Shown: positions 24,763 through 33,258, counted from the stretch's first letter. The stretch: 64,000 nt of DNA from Sphingobacterium sp. BN32 (GCF_030503615.1 NZ_CP129963.1:310001-374000); one strand, 5' to 3'. Translations and numbers: made by a program. Notes: a model not told the origin generated them from the sequence alone.

Positions 24763-26601
24763 ATGTATTTGCCGAGACTTTTTGTTTTCATCTTTTTGCT
24801 ATGTGGGCAAATTTCTTTTGCCCAATCCTTTCGTTTCGCTCAGGTTACAGATACGCATGTCGGTGGCTCAACTGGCGCGGATGATCTACGTCGTACCGTT
24901 CGGGACATTAATGAGCTTAAGAATATCGACTTTGTGATCTTCTCGGGCGATATTACCGAGTTTGGATCCGATGAAGAGTTACTTTTAGCGAAGCGTATTT
25001 TAGATAGTATTCAACGGCCTTGGTTTGTCATCCCGGGAAACCACGACAGCAATTGGTCGGAAAGTGGTGCGAATAGCTTCCGTCGTGTTTTTGGAAGGGA
25101 AACATTCTTTTTGAAGCACAAGGGTTATGATATCATTGGCACGGCCTCAGGTCCGAATATGCGGATGAGTCCGGGTCAGATTCCTAGAGAGAATCTCGTC
25201 TGGATGGACTCGATTTTTCAGGAATATCCAAATAAGGAAACACCACTGATCGCAATCAATCATTATCCATTAGACGAGTCCTTGAACAACTGGTTTGAAT
25301 CGATTGATCGATTGAAGACGCGTAATGTACAGTTGGCTTTATGTGGGCATGGCCATCAAAATCGTTTATACGATTGGGAGGGGATTCCGGGAGTTATGTT
25401 GCGGTCGAACCTCCGAGCAAAAGAAGCTGTTGGTGGATACAACTTAATCACGATTCGTAACGATTCAGCAATTTTTCAAGTGCGTCGACCGTTAATCAAT
25501 ACGGAGGATCCATGGTTGAAAGTAGCGCTTCGTCCTGTGCAGAAAGGAACAGAAGGGCAATATGCACGTCCGGACTATAATGTCAATAAATCAACGACTG
25601 CAAGATTGGTTTGGGCGTATCAAGATCATGGAGATATAGGCGCAGGCATGAGTACAGACGGGAAGCTGTTGTTTACAGCAAATACCGTTGGTGAAGTCTT
25701 TGCGTTGGATTTACAAGATGGGAAACGAGCGTGGACATTCAAAACAGGCGGGAAAGTATATGCGACGCCGGCATTTCATGAAGGAACGCTGGTTGTGGGC
25801 TCTACGGATCATTTCATTTATGGTCTGGACTCGAAGTCAGGTGCGCTAAAGTGGAAGCTTGAAGCAAAGAAAGCTGTGTTAGGATCAGCAGCCGTAGCAA
25901 ACGGGAAAGCGTTTATCGGTGCTTCTGACGGTATTTTTAGATGTATTCGGATCGCAGACGGGAAGCTATTATGGCAGTTTGATCAAGTCAAGGGCTATGT
26001 TTCCACATTGCCCACTTTGGCAGATGGCAAAGTGATCTTTGGATCTTGGGGAAATGGTTTTTATGCGCTCGATCAAAACAGTGGAGCACTACAGTGGGAG
26101 TGGTGGAATGGACATCAGAACAGGATGTTTTCAGCGGCGGCATGTTATCCCGTTGTGCATAAGAACAGGGTCTTTATTGTTGCTCCCGACCGATACATGA
26201 CGGCTATAGATTTGAAAACCGGCAAAACAATATGGCGCGAGAAAAAGGATACGGAAAAGGTGCGGGAGTCGATGGGACTTTCATCAAATAAAAAGCTGGT
26301 TTATGCAAAGACGATGGATGGCGAGCTGATTGGCGTTCCGGTCATGGCGGACAGTATGCAAATCACCTGGAAATCTAATCTGAAATTACCCTATGAATTA
26401 GCACCCACCGCTATACAGAGTAAAGGTCGAATGGTGTTTGTGCCTAGTGATAAGGGATTATTTAGTGCGATCGATGCAAAGTCAGGAAAAGTAAAGTGGC
26501 AGTATAAGGTATCCAATGCGATGATCAATCCACTGCTTCTATGGAAAAATAAGGTCGTTGTCAGTACAATGGATGGAAAGATAAGCATGTTATCTTATTA
26601 G
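24763..26601 (+). CDS. Calcineurin-like metallophosphoesterase fused to PQQ-type beta-propeller
   Basis: The 612-residue exported protein has a Sec signal cleaved after about residue 20 (ISFAQSF). Residues 25-230 are a metallophosphoesterase with the metal motifs VTDTH at 28-32, SGDITE at 61-66, PGNHDS at 91-96, NHYP and CGHGHQN. Residues about 275-610 carry PQQ/YVTN-like propeller blades (VFALDLQDGKRAWTFKTGG, IYGLDSKSGALKWKLEA, FYALDQNSGALQWEWW, MTAIDLKTGKTIWRE, FSAIDAKSGKVKWQYK), like BamB but with no lipobox. The gene follows a GHL10 hydrolase and precedes murQ. It would act in the periplasm on an unknown phosphoester; wall-linked phosphodiesters are one possibility. That idea is inference. 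Confidence 0.9.
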   Translation: MYLPRLFVFIFLLCGQISFAQSFRFAQVTDTHVGGSTGADDLRRTVRDINELKNIDFVIFSGDITEFGSDEELLLAKRILDSIQRPWFVIPGNHDSNWSESGANSFRRVFGRETFFLKHKGYDIIGTASGPNMRMSPGQIPRENLVWMDSIFQEYPNKETPLIAINHYPLDESLNNWFESIDRLKTRNVQLALCGHGHQNRLYDWEGIPGVMLRSNLRAKEAVGGYNLITIRNDSAIFQVRRPLINTEDPWLKVALRPVQKGTEGQYARPDYNVNKSTTARLVWAYQDHGDIGAGMSTDGKLLFTANTVGEVFALDLQDGKRAWTFKTGGKVYATPAFHEGTLVVGSTDHFIYGLDSKSGALKWKLEAKKAVLGSAAVANGKAFIGASDGIFRCIRIADGKLLWQFDQVKGYVSTLPTLADGKVIFGSWGNGFYALDQNSGALQWEWWNGHQNRMFSAAACYPVVHKNRVFIVAPDRYMTAIDLKTGKTIWREKKDTEKVRESMGLSSNKKLVYAKTMDGELIGVPVMADSMQITWKSNLKLPYELAPTAIQSKGRMVFVPSDKGLFSAIDAKSGKVKWQYKVSNAMINPLLLWKNKVVVSTMDGKISMLSY

Positions 26602-27052
26602 TTCGTTTCATTTCTCACAATAACCCATGAATTCGCGAGGAATTCGTACGGGAATTATTGCTAAGCTTGTTACACGTGCTGCTTATTCGGAGGAAATACT
26701 CGGCTTTTTGAAAAAAACAGGAGGTAAAACGCGCATAAAATTGCACGTTTATCATCGTTGGAAATATTAAAACTGAGCTTGTCCCGAATCGGCAGAATAG
26801 AAGTTTGCTTAATATTTTAAATTGATGATGTCAACTTAACGTTAGGAAATTGTTGATTTATCAATTATAACCTCGAATACGGGGTAATTTTTTAATCGAT
26901 AGTGTGAATTATTTGATTTATTAAAATGGAAAAGTGATAAATTCGCCTATCAAAAGTTTATAAAAAACGAGAGTGCATGTTGTTGCGGTTTTTAATAAAA
27001 AATCGCATATTTACGAAAAGTTATATATAGGTATTTCAAAATGCTACATAGT
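26602..27052. other. Non-coding region upstream of murQ
   Basis: This AT-rich gap of about 440 bases has no gene. It carries TTTTAATCGATA at 26890-26901, identical over 12 bases to the motif just before the SusC start (16410-16421). A GAATTCG word is repeated at 26629-26645. A weak promoter-like pair (TTG at 26983, TATTTACG at 27008) is the best candidate for murQ expression. Confidence 0.4.
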
Positions 27053-27871
27053 ATGATCAACACAACGGAAAAGGATTCCCATTATCAGGACTTGGACAAG
27101 ATGTCTGTTCACGAAATTCTGACAAATATTAATAACGAAGATAAAACCGTTCCGTTGGCGGTGGAGAGGGAGATTGCTCATATTGAATCCTTGGTTAAGG
27201 TGATTGTGGAGCGTATGAAAAAAGGCGGTCGTCTTTTTTACATTGGTGCTGGTACAAGCGGACGTCTAGGTATTTTGGATGCTTCGGAATGCCCGCCGAC
27301 TTATGGTGTTCCTTTTGATTGGGTTATCGGCCTGATCGCTGGTGGCGATACGGCCATCCGTAAAGCTGTTGAATTTGCAGAAGATGACGAGCAACAAGCA
27401 TGGAAAGACCTTGAGGAGTATGCAATCAATACTAACGATGTTGTAATCGGTATTGCTGCTTCAGGGACGACTCCTTACGTTATCGGCGGATTGGAGAAAG
27501 CGAATGAGATGGGCATTGCTACAGGATGTATTGTATGTAATGGCAACTCGCCAATTGCTGCCATCGCACAGTACCCGGTAGAACTGATCGTAGGCCCTGA
27601 GTTTGTGACAGGTTCTACTCGTATGAAAGCTGGAACAGCGCAAAAACTAGCTTTAAACATGATCAGTACGGCTGTTATGATTCAGTTAGGACGTGTTAAG
27701 GGAAATAAAATGGTGGACATGCAGCTATCGAACCATAAATTGGTGGGGAGAGGTGTTCGTATGGTGATGGCAGAGACCGGAACCGACGAGCAAACAGCTA
27801 CCGCTTTGATCGAGAAATTCGGTAATGTGCGCAAGGCGATCGATAACTTCAACCTAGAAAAGAATAGCTAA
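27053..27871 (+). CDS. murQ: N-acetylmuramic acid 6-phosphate etherase MurQ
   Basis: MurQ cleaves the lactyl ether of MurNAc-6-phosphate, giving GlcNAc-6-phosphate and D-lactate in the cytoplasm. The protein is a single SIS domain with YIGAGTSGRLGILDASECPP (active-site glutamate in ASECPPT), the second conserved glutamate in EFAEDD, IAASGTTPYVIGG, and TGSTRMKAGTAQK. I prefer the ATG at 27053 (MINTTEKDSHYQDLDKMS, 272 residues), as family members start with a similar TE...LD.MS segment. An in-frame ATG at 27041 adds four residues. It overlaps no gene and is 8 bases before the symporter gene, so the two form an operon. It links the locus directly to muramic acid use. Confidence 0.96.
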   Translation: MINTTEKDSHYQDLDKMSVHEILTNINNEDKTVPLAVEREIAHIESLVKVIVERMKKGGRLFYIGAGTSGRLGILDASECPPTYGVPFDWVIGLIAGGDTAIRKAVEFAEDDEQQAWKDLEEYAINTNDVVIGIAASGTTPYVIGGLEKANEMGIATGCIVCNGNSPIAAIAQYPVELIVGPEFVTGSTRMKAGTAQKLALNMISTAVMIQLGRVKGNKMVDMQLSNHKLVGRGVRMVMAETGTDEQTATALIEKFGNVRKAIDNFNLEKNS

Positions 27872-27879
27872 ACAAACAT

Positions 27880-29391
27880 ATGTCACCTATTATATTATTA
27901 TCCTTTCTTGTTGTTTATTTTGGAGTCTTGCTGGCGGTTTCTTATTTCACGTCAAAGGATTCTTCAGATAACTCAACATTCTTCGTTGCCAACCGTAATG
28001 CCAAATGGTACATGGTTGCCTTCGGAATGATTGGTACGGCATTATCCGGTGTTACGTTCATTTCCGTTCCTGGAGACGTCGGTAATACGCCCGGTGGGAT
28101 GTCGGATCCCAATAACTTCAGTTATTTCCAATTTGTAATCGGGAATGCGATTGGCTTTGTCATCATCGCCTACGTGTTATTGCCGCTTTACTATCGCATG
28201 AACCTAACCTCTATTTATACGTATTTGGAAGAACGGTTAGGTCATAAGAGCTATAAATCCGGAGCGATGATATTCTTGATTTCCAGAACGATCGGTTCTG
28301 CATTTCGCTTATATCTTGTCGCCATCGTATTACAACGCTATATCTTCGATGCCTGGAATGTACCTTTTATCTTAACGGTAGCAGTCTGCTTATTATTGAT
28401 CTGGTTGTATACCAATAAAGGTGGGCTCAAGACGATTATCATTACGGATACCCTACAGACAACCTTCCTGTTATTAGCAGTTATATTGTCGATCTATTTT
28501 ATGGCGGACGGGCTTGGGTTAACCGTGTTCGAAGCTTTTGAAAAGGTTAAAGAGAGTTCTTATTCGAAGATCTTTATTTGGGAAAATCTGCTTGGCGATA
28601 CGAGACACTTTTTGAAGCATATTATCGGTGGTGCCTTTGTCACGATTGCAATGACGGGCTTAGACCAAGATTTGATGCAAAAGAACCTGAGTATGAAAAC
28701 AATTGGTGAAGCGCAAAAGAACATGATGACCTTTACTAGTATTTTTATCGTCATCAACTTATTTTTCTTAGCGGTAGGTGCATTATTGTATTTCTATGCA
28801 GATGCGAACGGCATTAAATTAGCTGATTTAGGGAAGTCAGATTATTTGTATCCGGAGATTGCTTTACGTCATTTGACGCTATTGCCGGGTATTATTTTCA
28901 TGATGGGTCTAACAGCTGCGACCTTCGCAACAACGGATTCTGCACTAACAGCATTGACGACATCTTACTGTGTCGACTTTTTGAACTTCAATAAGAAAGA
29001 GAATCCGAACGATCCTAAATTGGTCAAGCAACGTAACTTCGTTCATTTAGGATTTTCTATTGTTATGCTATTAGTGATTCTTCTTTTCCATTGGATAAAT
29101 GATGAATCTGTCGTATCCGCGATTTTTAAAATTGCCGGATATACTTATGGACCATTATTGGGCTTGTTCTCTTTCGGAATTTTAACCAAGCGAAGAGTCA
29201 ATGATAATTTAGTGCCTTTTGTATGTGTGATTTCTCCATTATTGATATTCTTACTGAATCAATATGTGTTGCCTCATACGGCCTATAAAATTGGATTCGA
29301 ACTGATTGTTTATAATGGTTTGATTACTTACTTGTTGTTATTAATTACTTCTCCTGGCAAGGTTGAAGGTAAAATTGCGGGCAGTAAATAA
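27880..29391 (+). CDS. Sodium:solute symporter (SSS family), likely amino-sugar (MurNAc) importer
   Basis: The 503-residue protein is an inner-membrane symporter with about 13 hydrophobic segments. The SSS core is seen in WYMVAFGMIGTALSGVTFISVPGD near residues 43-66, a YTYLEERLG motif near 109, and FMMGLTAATFATTDSALTALTTS near 344-366, which contains the Na+ site serines/threonines. It starts 8 bases after murQ, so import and MurQ are translationally linked. In Tannerella forsythia an inner-membrane transporter next to murK and murQ (MurT) imports MurNAc. I recall it as an SSS-type protein but could not verify this. MurNAc or GlcNAc is the most economical substrate here. Confidence 0.88.
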   Translation: MSPIILLSFLVVYFGVLLAVSYFTSKDSSDNSTFFVANRNAKWYMVAFGMIGTALSGVTFISVPGDVGNTPGGMSDPNNFSYFQFVIGNAIGFVIIAYVLLPLYYRMNLTSIYTYLEERLGHKSYKSGAMIFLISRTIGSAFRLYLVAIVLQRYIFDAWNVPFILTVAVCLLLIWLYTNKGGLKTIIITDTLQTTFLLLAVILSIYFMADGLGLTVFEAFEKVKESSYSKIFIWENLLGDTRHFLKHIIGGAFVTIAMTGLDQDLMQKNLSMKTIGEAQKNMMTFTSIFIVINLFFLAVGALLYFYADANGIKLADLGKSDYLYPEIALRHLTLLPGIIFMMGLTAATFATTDSALTALTTSYCVDFLNFNKKENPNDPKLVKQRNFVHLGFSIVMLLVILLFHWINDESVVSAIFKIAGYTYGPLLGLFSFGILTKRRVNDNLVPFVCVISPLLIFLLNQYVLPHTAYKIGFELIVYNGLITYLLLLITSPGKVEGKIAGSK

Positions 29392-29406
29392 TGCCTGCTT
29401 GAATGA

Positions 29407-29438
29407 TTTGTGTGTGCAAAAAAAATCCAGTAGTTTTG
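29407..29438 (+). promoter_or_regulatory. Bacteroidota-type promoter upstream of the purine nucleoside phosphorylase gene
   Basis: TTTG at 29407-29410 and TAGTTTTG at 29431-29438, spaced by 20 bases, match the Bacteroidota consensus. The transcript would begin near 29445, 17 bases before the ATG. The -7 box lies in a small inverted repeat, AGTAGT-TTTG-ACTACT (29429-29444). Confidence 0.5.
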
Positions 29439-29461
29439 ACTACTAAGTATATTTTGCACAC

Positions 29462-30277
29462 ATGTATCATTTAATCGACGAATCTATCCACTCTATACGC
29501 CGCAAGATCGGCGACTTCGCTCCAGAATTTGGAATTATATTAGGCACCGGACTTGGCAAACTTGTCAATGAGATCGAGGTTGAACATCAGATGATGTATG
29601 CTAATATTCCCAACTTCCCCATATCAACAGTTGAATTTCATACCGGCAAGCTAATCTTTGGTAAGCTCAATGGACGTCGCGTTGTAGCGATGCAGGGTCG
29701 CTTGCATTATTATGAAGGTTACAACATGCAGGAGATCACTTTTCCGGTACGTGTTATGAAGGCTTTGGGCATCAGCAAGTTGTTTGTGTCGAATGCTTCA
29801 GGCTCGTTGAATCCAGCGATTAAGAAGGGCGATATTGGTATTATCGAAGATCATATCAACCTATTGCCGGATAATCCGTTACGAGGGTCGAACGATGATG
29901 ATTTGGGACCTCGTTTTCCGGATATGAGTCAGCCTTACGACAAAGGGATGATCAAGCAAGGTATGGAAATCGCCAATAAACTCGGTGTGACTGCGCATGA
30001 GGTTGTTTATGTTTCTGCACCGGGTCCAAACTTGGAAACCAGGGCAGAATATCGTTACATGCGTATCATAGGTGGTGATATTGTAGGGATGAGTACTGTT
30101 CCGGAGGTTATTGTTGCTAATCATATGAGCCTGCCAGTCTTTGCTATTTCGGTGATAACAGACGAGGGCTTTCATAGCGATTTGAAACCAGTTTCGCTAA
30201 AAGAGATTGTTGAAGTCGCGACGGAGGCCGAGCCGAAGATGACAAGTATTTTAAAAGAATTGATTGCATTGCAATAA
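29462..30277 (+). CDS. Purine-nucleoside phosphorylase (trimeric type)
   Basis: The enzyme phosphorolyses inosine/guanosine to base and ribose-1-phosphate. The 271-residue length is that of the trimeric PNP class. Motifs are FGIILGTGLGKLV near 24-36 (phosphate-binding), the HYYEGY motif in MQGRLHYYEGYNM, SNASGSLNPAIKKGDI, EDHINLLPDNPLRG, and GGDIVGMSTVPEVIVA with the substrate-site Met-Ser. Its own promoter separates it from the murQ-symporter pair. A small GCCCT/AGGGC hairpin (30290-30306) lies between it and the porin gene. PNP next to a Porin_10 protein is a repeated Bacteroidota order. This is purine salvage, not obviously connected to the wall-recycling genes. Confidence 0.93.
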   Translation: MYHLIDESIHSIRRKIGDFAPEFGIILGTGLGKLVNEIEVEHQMMYANIPNFPISTVEFHTGKLIFGKLNGRRVVAMQGRLHYYEGYNMQEITFPVRVMKALGISKLFVSNASGSLNPAIKKGDIGIIEDHINLLPDNPLRGSNDDDLGPRFPDMSQPYDKGMIKQGMEIANKLGVTAHEVVYVSAPGPNLETRAEYRYMRIIGGDIVGMSTVPEVIVANHMSLPVFAISVITDEGFHSDLKPVSLKEIVEVATEAEPKMTSILKELIALQ

Positions 30278-30326
30278 TCTTGGATTTTTGCCCTATTTTT
30301 GAGGGCGTTTATTTAGAGATCGTTAC

Positions 30327-32312
30327 ATGAGTGTACTGAGTAGGTTGTTATTAATATTGGTCTTGTTTGCACTTTCCCCAAAGCTATATGCGCAGGTGGA
30401 AGATGAATTCAGTTCGGCGCTCGATTCAGCGCGAGCCAAAGAAGATAACAAGAAAGATTCCGTGGTTTTTACCGCAAAATACGTCCGCTATACAAATCTG
30501 GCGACGATGAAGCGTTTCACGAAAACCTATCAGTTAGATACATCACACGTTAATTTTCAATATTATAATAAGCAAAACTTGCCCTGGAACCCGAGTATCA
30601 ACTTGGGCTCTTATGGTTTAGCGACACGGGATCTATTGTTCAATGCGAATAAGAATATAGGTTTCCAGTCTGGATATCGTGCGTTAGAACGCTATATCCT
30701 ACACCCTGATTCTGTGGAGTATTTTCGCGCGAGAGCGCGGTTTTCCGAACTCTATGCAGTAGGTTTTTTCTTTGACGATCAGGTCTTCAAGGCCCGCATT
30801 GCGCAGAATATTAATCCAAACCTCAATATCGGTGCGGAATACCATGCGAGCAATACGGATGGCTATTACAAAAATCAGGAATATAGCGATCGTAAAGGGG
30901 CTATCTTTTCTTGGTACGAGTCGCCAAACAAACGTTATAACTTATTGACAAACTTTACGTTCAATACCGTTGATGCGACGGAGAACGGCTCGGTATTGAA
31001 CGATACTTTGTTTCGGGATGATACGGAAAGCTCGGGAAATCCGGCTCGGTACCCCGTCCGGTTGAATGGTCAGCAGAAAAACCGTCCATATAATAAATGG
31101 AAAGATTTTGGATTATTCTTGCGACAGTCCTACTATATGGGACGCTTGGACACGGTGAACAAGGGTGCTCCGGATGCGGAAATTCACCCGACAAATGTCA
31201 TCGCGCATAACTCGAGTATCAGGCAACAAAAATTCTTATTCTTCAAGAATGAGGCGGACGCAAATAATGCTTTTCCGCTAGCTAGTTTTGTAGAGGTACA
31301 TGATACAACAAAAATTACGACAATCTCTAATGATTTTACCTATAGCTTCTTTCTGCGCGGCAAAACGTTGAAAAACGAAGCCCGGGTGGAGTTGGGCTTC
31401 CAGAACGATTTGATCTGGTATACTGATAGTGTGCTGAGTCAGATGTATCAAAACAGCATGGTGAAAGGTAACATTGGCTATAAGTTTAGCGACAAGGTGG
31501 ATGTCAATTTCTCGGCAAAACAGATTCTTCTGGGTCGAAATTTTGGCGACTTCCTATACGAGGCCTATGCGGATGTACACTTGAATGATGTAATCGGAAA
31601 TTTGCGAATTGGCGCTTATACGCAAAATCAGTCGCCAGCAATGATTTATGAAACGGCTAACCTGACCTACCACAGCTGGGCAGATCTTGGCTTAGATAAG
31701 ATAAAAACACAGAACCTAAATTTCTCCTACGCGAATAAGAAGATTGGCTTCAGCGGTAAATTAGAGTACTTCCTAATTAATAACTACACCTACTTCACGG
31801 AAAGTATGGATCCAGCAACCAATCAAGTGATCTCGCGTGCGATTACACCTACGCAGGCTGGTAATTTAAACTTACTGAAATTGACAGTGGGGCAGAATTT
31901 TAAATTCCGCAGATTCCACCTAGACAATATGGTGGTTTATCAGAAGTCGGATGCAATGGATATCTTGGCAACGCCAGAATTGTATACCTTCCATAGCCTC
32001 TATTACGCAAATATTCTGTACAAGGTGATGGACTTCCGGATCGGTGCGGATGTTCGCTTTAATACGCCTTTCCGTACGCCATCTTACGCGATCAACGCCG
32101 GACAGTTTTACAATGATCAAGTAGGGATCAATTTCTCGACTTATCCTATTGTCGATTTTTGGCTTACCGCCAATATCGATCGGGTAAACTTATTCTTGAG
32201 TTATAATTTCGCGAATCAGCATGTGTATCCGAAGGGATATTATACGGTTCGCCGCTATCCAATGAATCCGGCATTCCTTCGTTTCGGAGTTTCCTGGAAG
32301 TTTTATGATTAG
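30327..32312 (+). CDS. Putative outer-membrane porin (Porin_10 family)
   Basis: The 661-residue protein has a Sec signal (LVLFALSPKLYAQVED, cleavage after about residue 22) and a long beta-barrel-like body. Amphipathic strands (FFFDDQVFKARIAQNINPNLNIGAEYHAS, SYANKKIGFSGKLEYFLINN) run to a C-terminal aromatic strand ending in FGVSWKFYD. The pattern LGSYGLATRDLLFNANKNIGFQSGYRALERY is characteristic of the Bacteroidota Porin_10 group as I remember it. There is no plug or TonB box, so it is probably a passive or specialised channel. Solute unknown. It is 50 bases after PNP. Confidence 0.82.
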   Translation: MSVLSRLLLILVLFALSPKLYAQVEDEFSSALDSARAKEDNKKDSVVFTAKYVRYTNLATMKRFTKTYQLDTSHVNFQYYNKQNLPWNPSINLGSYGLATRDLLFNANKNIGFQSGYRALERYILHPDSVEYFRARARFSELYAVGFFFDDQVFKARIAQNINPNLNIGAEYHASNTDGYYKNQEYSDRKGAIFSWYESPNKRYNLLTNFTFNTVDATENGSVLNDTLFRDDTESSGNPARYPVRLNGQQKNRPYNKWKDFGLFLRQSYYMGRLDTVNKGAPDAEIHPTNVIAHNSSIRQQKFLFFKNEADANNAFPLASFVEVHDTTKITTISNDFTYSFFLRGKTLKNEARVELGFQNDLIWYTDSVLSQMYQNSMVKGNIGYKFSDKVDVNFSAKQILLGRNFGDFLYEAYADVHLNDVIGNLRIGAYTQNQSPAMIYETANLTYHSWADLGLDKIKTQNLNFSYANKKIGFSGKLEYFLINNYTYFTESMDPATNQVISRAITPTQAGNLNLLKLTVGQNFKFRRFHLDNMVVYQKSDAMDILATPELYTFHSLYYANILYKVMDFRIGADVRFNTPFRTPSYAINAGQFYNDQVGINFSTYPIVDFWLTANIDRVNLFLSYNFANQHVYPKGYYTVRRYPMNPAFLRFGVSWKFYD

Positions 32313-32665
32313 ATAATTAGTTTCTTGTTCTTTGTTCGAATGCATGATAGCCCTTCGGAATGCTATCGCATGTACATTAAATATTAGTGGCAGATTCAAG
32401 CTATTTTTTTCTTAGCCAATTTTGCTGGTTATAGATGAGTGTAACGTAAGTGGAATTTGTGAAGATCTAGTTTATCATCGATATAAGGGGTGCTGTATAG
32501 GGCTCAATTTTGTGGAGATGGCCTCTCGTCGAGTTCTTAGATGCAGAATCATGTAATTTTATCTATTTGGGTTTGAATAAATTGCTGTTTTTTTAATAAA
32601 AATCTTCTCAAATAATTTTGCAAATCAATTTTTAGACCTATATTTGCACACCGCAAGACGGAAAA
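32313..32665. other. Gap between the porin gene and the tRNA genes
   Basis: No gene is present. It contains an imperfect hairpin (CATGATAGC with GCTATCGCATG, 32343-32373) without a T-run soon after the porin stop, and the tRNA promoter at the far end. Confidence 0.5.
32617..32646 (+). promoter_or_regulatory. Promoter of the tRNA-Val pair
   Basis: TTTG at 32617-32620, 18 bases, then TATATTTG at 32639-32646. This is a full match to the Bacteroidota housekeeping promoter, placed about 20 bases before the first tRNA. Confidence 0.7.
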
Positions 32666-32743
32666 GGAGAATTAGCTCAGCTGGTTCAGAGCATCTGCCT
32701 TACAAGCAGAGGGTCACTGGTTCGAATCCAGTATTCTCCACCA
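32666..32743 (+). tRNA. tRNA-Val (anticodon TAC), with encoded CCA
   Basis: Acceptor stem GGAGAAT pairs with ATTCTCC, discriminator A is at 32740, and CCA is encoded at 32741-32743. The D arm (TAGCTCAGCTGGTTCAGAGCA), anticodon stem TCTGC/GCAGA with loop CTTACAA (anticodon TAC) and T arm (ACTGG-TTCGAAT-CCAGT) are all canonical. It reads GUA and other valine codons. Confidence 0.97.
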
Positions 32744-32752
32744 AAAATAAAA

Positions 32753-32827
32753 GGAGGCTTAGCTCAGCTGGTTCAGAGCATCTGCCTTACAAGCAGAGGG
32801 TCACTGGTTCGAATCCAGTAGCCTCCA
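32753..32827 (+). tRNA. tRNA-Val (anticodon TAC), no encoded CCA
   Basis: This copy starts 9 bases after the first tRNA. The body between the acceptor strands is identical. The acceptor stem is GGAGGCT/AGCCTCC, differing by two fully compensated base pairs. The 3' end reads CCA at 32825-32827 as part of stem plus discriminator and then CAA, so CCA is added after transcription. Confidence 0.97.
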
Positions 32828-32830
32828 CAA

Positions 32831-32859
32831 AAAAGCATCAAGAAATTGATGCTTTTTTT
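32831..32859 (+). terminator. Terminator of the tRNA operon
   Basis: AAAAGCATCAA (32831-32841), loop GAAA, TTGATGC plus T-run (32846-32859). It lies 3 bases after the second tRNA. On the minus strand the preceding A-rich side gives a T-rich tail as well. Confidence 0.9.
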
Positions 32860-32877
32860 GTATGTGGAAATTTGGTA

Positions 32878-33258
32878 TTAATCGTTCATGTAGGAGTAAA
32901 TCATCCGCATGTAGTATGCTTCATCCAGCGTGCTGGCGAGTTGGTTCAGCTCTACGTGGTTAAACGAGAAATTTAACCCCTCGTAGGGTGTGTTCAACAG
33001 TACCCGCATGGTTCCGTCGGGGAATGGAATTCGACAATCTTCCTGAAGCAAATCTTTTACAATCCTTCGGAATGCAATAAATTCATCGGCGGAGAAGTTT
33101 ATGTGAAGATTATTAAAGCAGAGGTGGATTAAATTGGAGCCATCAGGCATGCTAATAAATCCTAGTTCGTTTCGGGCAAGTATAGTTGGTCTGTTGCAGG
33201 CCATAGAGTTTTCGAATTTATATCTACAGGATTCTACTTGTGCCTGGTTTACCCGCAT
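32878..33258 (-). CDS. Small conserved-looking hypothetical protein (possibly DUF6686-like)
   Basis: The 126-residue product is cytosolic-looking, with no signal or membrane segment. It contains CRYKFENSMACNRPTI with two cysteines, then beta strands NLIHLCFNNLHINFSADEF followed by a helix (AFRRIVKDLL). This cysteine pair plus F.N..F....EF pattern reminds me of DUF6686, a small Bacteroidota family, but I am not certain. The start may be 33258, or the ATG at 33204 (108 residues), because the upstream codons overlap a perfect 12-bp inverted repeat (33248-33278). The gene is alone and convergent with the tRNA operon. Function unknown. Confidence 0.6.
   Translation of the reverse strand: MRVNQAQVESCRYKFENSMACNRPTILARNELGFISMPDGSNLIHLCFNNLHINFSADEFIAFRRIVKDLLQEDCRIPFPDGTMRVLLNTPYEGLNFSFNHVELNQLASTLDEAYYMRMIYSYMND

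Noticed and set aside
26602..27040. Riboswitch or small RNA upstream of murQ
   Set aside because: I could not find a known aptamer pattern or a strong multi-stem fold by eye; only AT-rich sequence and a short shared motif were seen.
32644..32976. A 110-residue open frame with two near-identical halves across the tRNA genes
   Set aside because: It is translation of the two tRNA-Val copies; the repeated SSAGSEHLPYKQRVTGSNPV phrase is a well-known tRNA artefact.
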